A stretch of 6,737 bases of DNA from an uncultured Bacteroidales bacterium (GTDB taxonomy: Bacteria > Bacteroidota > Bacteroidia > Bacteroidales > P3), in NCBI GenBank assembly GCA_900319595.1, contig ONOZ01000192.1, forward strand, positions 1 to 6,737, in the 5' to 3' direction. A program made the position numbers and the translations under genes. The notes below the pieces were generated by a model. It did no database searches. It was given only the letters and a program-made list of their open reading frames with translations, and was not told the DNA's origin. Position 1 is the stretch's first letter; each line of letters starts with the position of its first letter. Below, in pieces: positions 6,129 to 6,737 of this stretch.

Positions 6129-6161
6129 TTTGCTTTTGATTAAATATTTATAGTATCTTTG
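6129..6161 (+). promoter_or_regulatory. Bacteroidetes-type promoter for the TonB-dependent receptor
   Basis: Both halves of the sigma-ABfr consensus are present: TTTG at 6129-6132 as -33, a 21-base spacer, and TATCTTTG at 6154-6161 as -7. Transcription would begin near 6168, leaving a leader of about 20 bases. That leader contains AGGAG (6175-6179), ten bases before the ATG at 6190, a Shine-Dalgarno-like site that is uncommon in this phylum. This is the best-supported promoter in the window. Confidence 0.66.
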
Positions 6162-6189
6162 TAAATTAAAAGTTAGGAGTAGTATATAT

Positions 6190-6737
6190 ATGAAGAAGTC
6201 ATTTATTTTCTCGTTTGCGTTAGTTGTTGCAACTTTATACTCACATTGTCAGATAGATAGTATTGAAAGCGTTAATATTGACGAAATTACTATTACAGGT
6301 ACTCGCAACGAAACTGAAACACGTAACCTTCCCCTAACAATATCTATCATCAATCAAGAGAAATTACAAGAAGAAAACAATCAAAATATCCTTCCTGTCG
6401 TTTCTCAAAATGTTCCAGGTGTGTTTGTAACCGATAGAGGTATATTAGGTTATGGAGTTTCAACAAATTCTTCGGGCAGTATAAAAATTCGTGGAATTGG
6501 TGGTATGGCCAATATGCTAGTATTGATTGATGGCTTACCTCAATACGCTGGATTGTACGGTCATCCAATTGCTGATGTCTATCAAACTATGATGGCAGAA
6601 CGTGTTGAAGTTTTACGCGGACCGGCCTCTATGATATACGGCTCCAATGCTATGGGGGGTGTCATGAATATCGTAACTCGTAAAATGCAAATGAATGGAA
6701 TGCATACTCATATTAACTATCAAATGGGATCTTATGG
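6190..6737 (+). CDS. TonB-dependent outer-membrane receptor, N-terminal part (signal peptide and plug); 3' end outside window
   Basis: The frame opens at ATG 6190 and is still open at the right edge, giving 182 residues. A signal peptide covers about residues 1-21 ('MKKSF' start, ending near 'HCQ'). 'DEITITGTRNE' (31-41) resembles a TonB box leading into the plug domain: 'NLPLTISIINQEKLQ' (46-60), 'VPGVFVTDRG' (75-84), 'IKIRGIGG' (98-105), 'VLIDGLPQ' (111-118), 'AERVEVLRGPASMIYGSNAMGGVMNIVTRK' characteristics from about 136 to 165, including the hallmark RGP...YGS.A.GGV.NI. Such receptors import siderophores, haem, cobalamin or other nutrients across the outer membrane using TonB-ExbBD energy. 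There is no carboxypeptidase-like N-terminal domain, so it is not of the SusC glycan type and is more like the BtuB/haem receptor layout. The substrate cannot be assigned from the plug. A good promoter and AGGAG precede it. Confidence 0.93.
   Translation, partial: MKKSFIFSFALVVATLYSHCQIDSIESVNIDEITITGTRNETETRNLPLTISIINQEKLQEENNQNILPVVSQNVPGVFVTDRGILGYGVSTNSSGSIKIRGIGGMANMLVLIDGLPQYAGLYGHPIADVYQTMMAERVEVLRGPASMIYGSNAMGGVMNIVTRKMQMNGMHTHINYQMGSY

Noticed and set aside
6350..6568. 72-residue minus-strand open frame
   Set aside because: It is antisense to the TonB receptor plug, whose motifs establish the plus-strand frame.
1..6737. CRISPR array, insertion sequence, tRNA or rRNA gene
   Set aside because: I saw no regularly spaced direct repeats, transposase motifs, terminal inverted repeats or tRNA-like folds; the gaps are too small and AT-rich.

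Overview
The window looks like an AT-rich chromosomal segment from a low-GC member of the Bacteroidetes, most likely Bacteroidales. The support is a type B type IX secretion (T9SS) C-terminal sorting domain, signal peptides ending in Ala-Gln, two small outer-membrane beta-barrel proteins, a TonB-dependent receptor, scarce Shine-Dalgarno sites and several TAnnTTTG promoter elements. No mobile element, rRNA, tRNA or CRISPR array is visible, and no intergenic gap reaches 300 bases.

Left part, plus strand (1-1743): the 3' end of a gene resembling kamB is followed after one base by a complete MutS-like ATPase of the KamC type. In lysine-fermenting bacteria this pair accompanies the B12- and PLP-dependent lysine 5,6-aminomutase (KamD/KamE) and is thought to reactivate it. 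The window therefore probably catches the right-hand edge of a lysine fermentation cluster. The mutase genes are not here and should lie to the left if the assignment is right.

Middle, plus strand (1837-4052): two genes with their own leader regions. The first is a secreted T9SS substrate with an N-terminal beta-sandwich-like domain, an Ig/PKD-like region, two 'GCDS' repeats and a type B sorting domain. A perfect 11-bp inverted repeat spans its stop codon. The second is an intact metal-dependent class I O-methyltransferase (COMT/TrmR-like family). Its last 78 bases overlap, tail to tail, a gene on the other strand.

Right part, minus strand (3975-6057): read leftward, a four-helix inner-membrane protein of unknown function, a PorT-like outer-membrane beta-barrel protein and, 19 bases further on, a second small predicted barrel protein. 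The two barrel genes look like an operon. The promoter proposed for them has a run of 11 T residues directly against its -7 element, which could make expression length-variable.

Far right, plus strand (6190 to the end): the N-terminal 182 residues of a TonB-dependent receptor (signal peptide, TonB-box-like segment, most of the plug), divergent from the membrane-protein gene. The 132-base gap between them has a good Bacteroidetes-type promoter for the receptor and a -7-like element for the membrane protein. The receptor's substrate cannot be read from the sequence.
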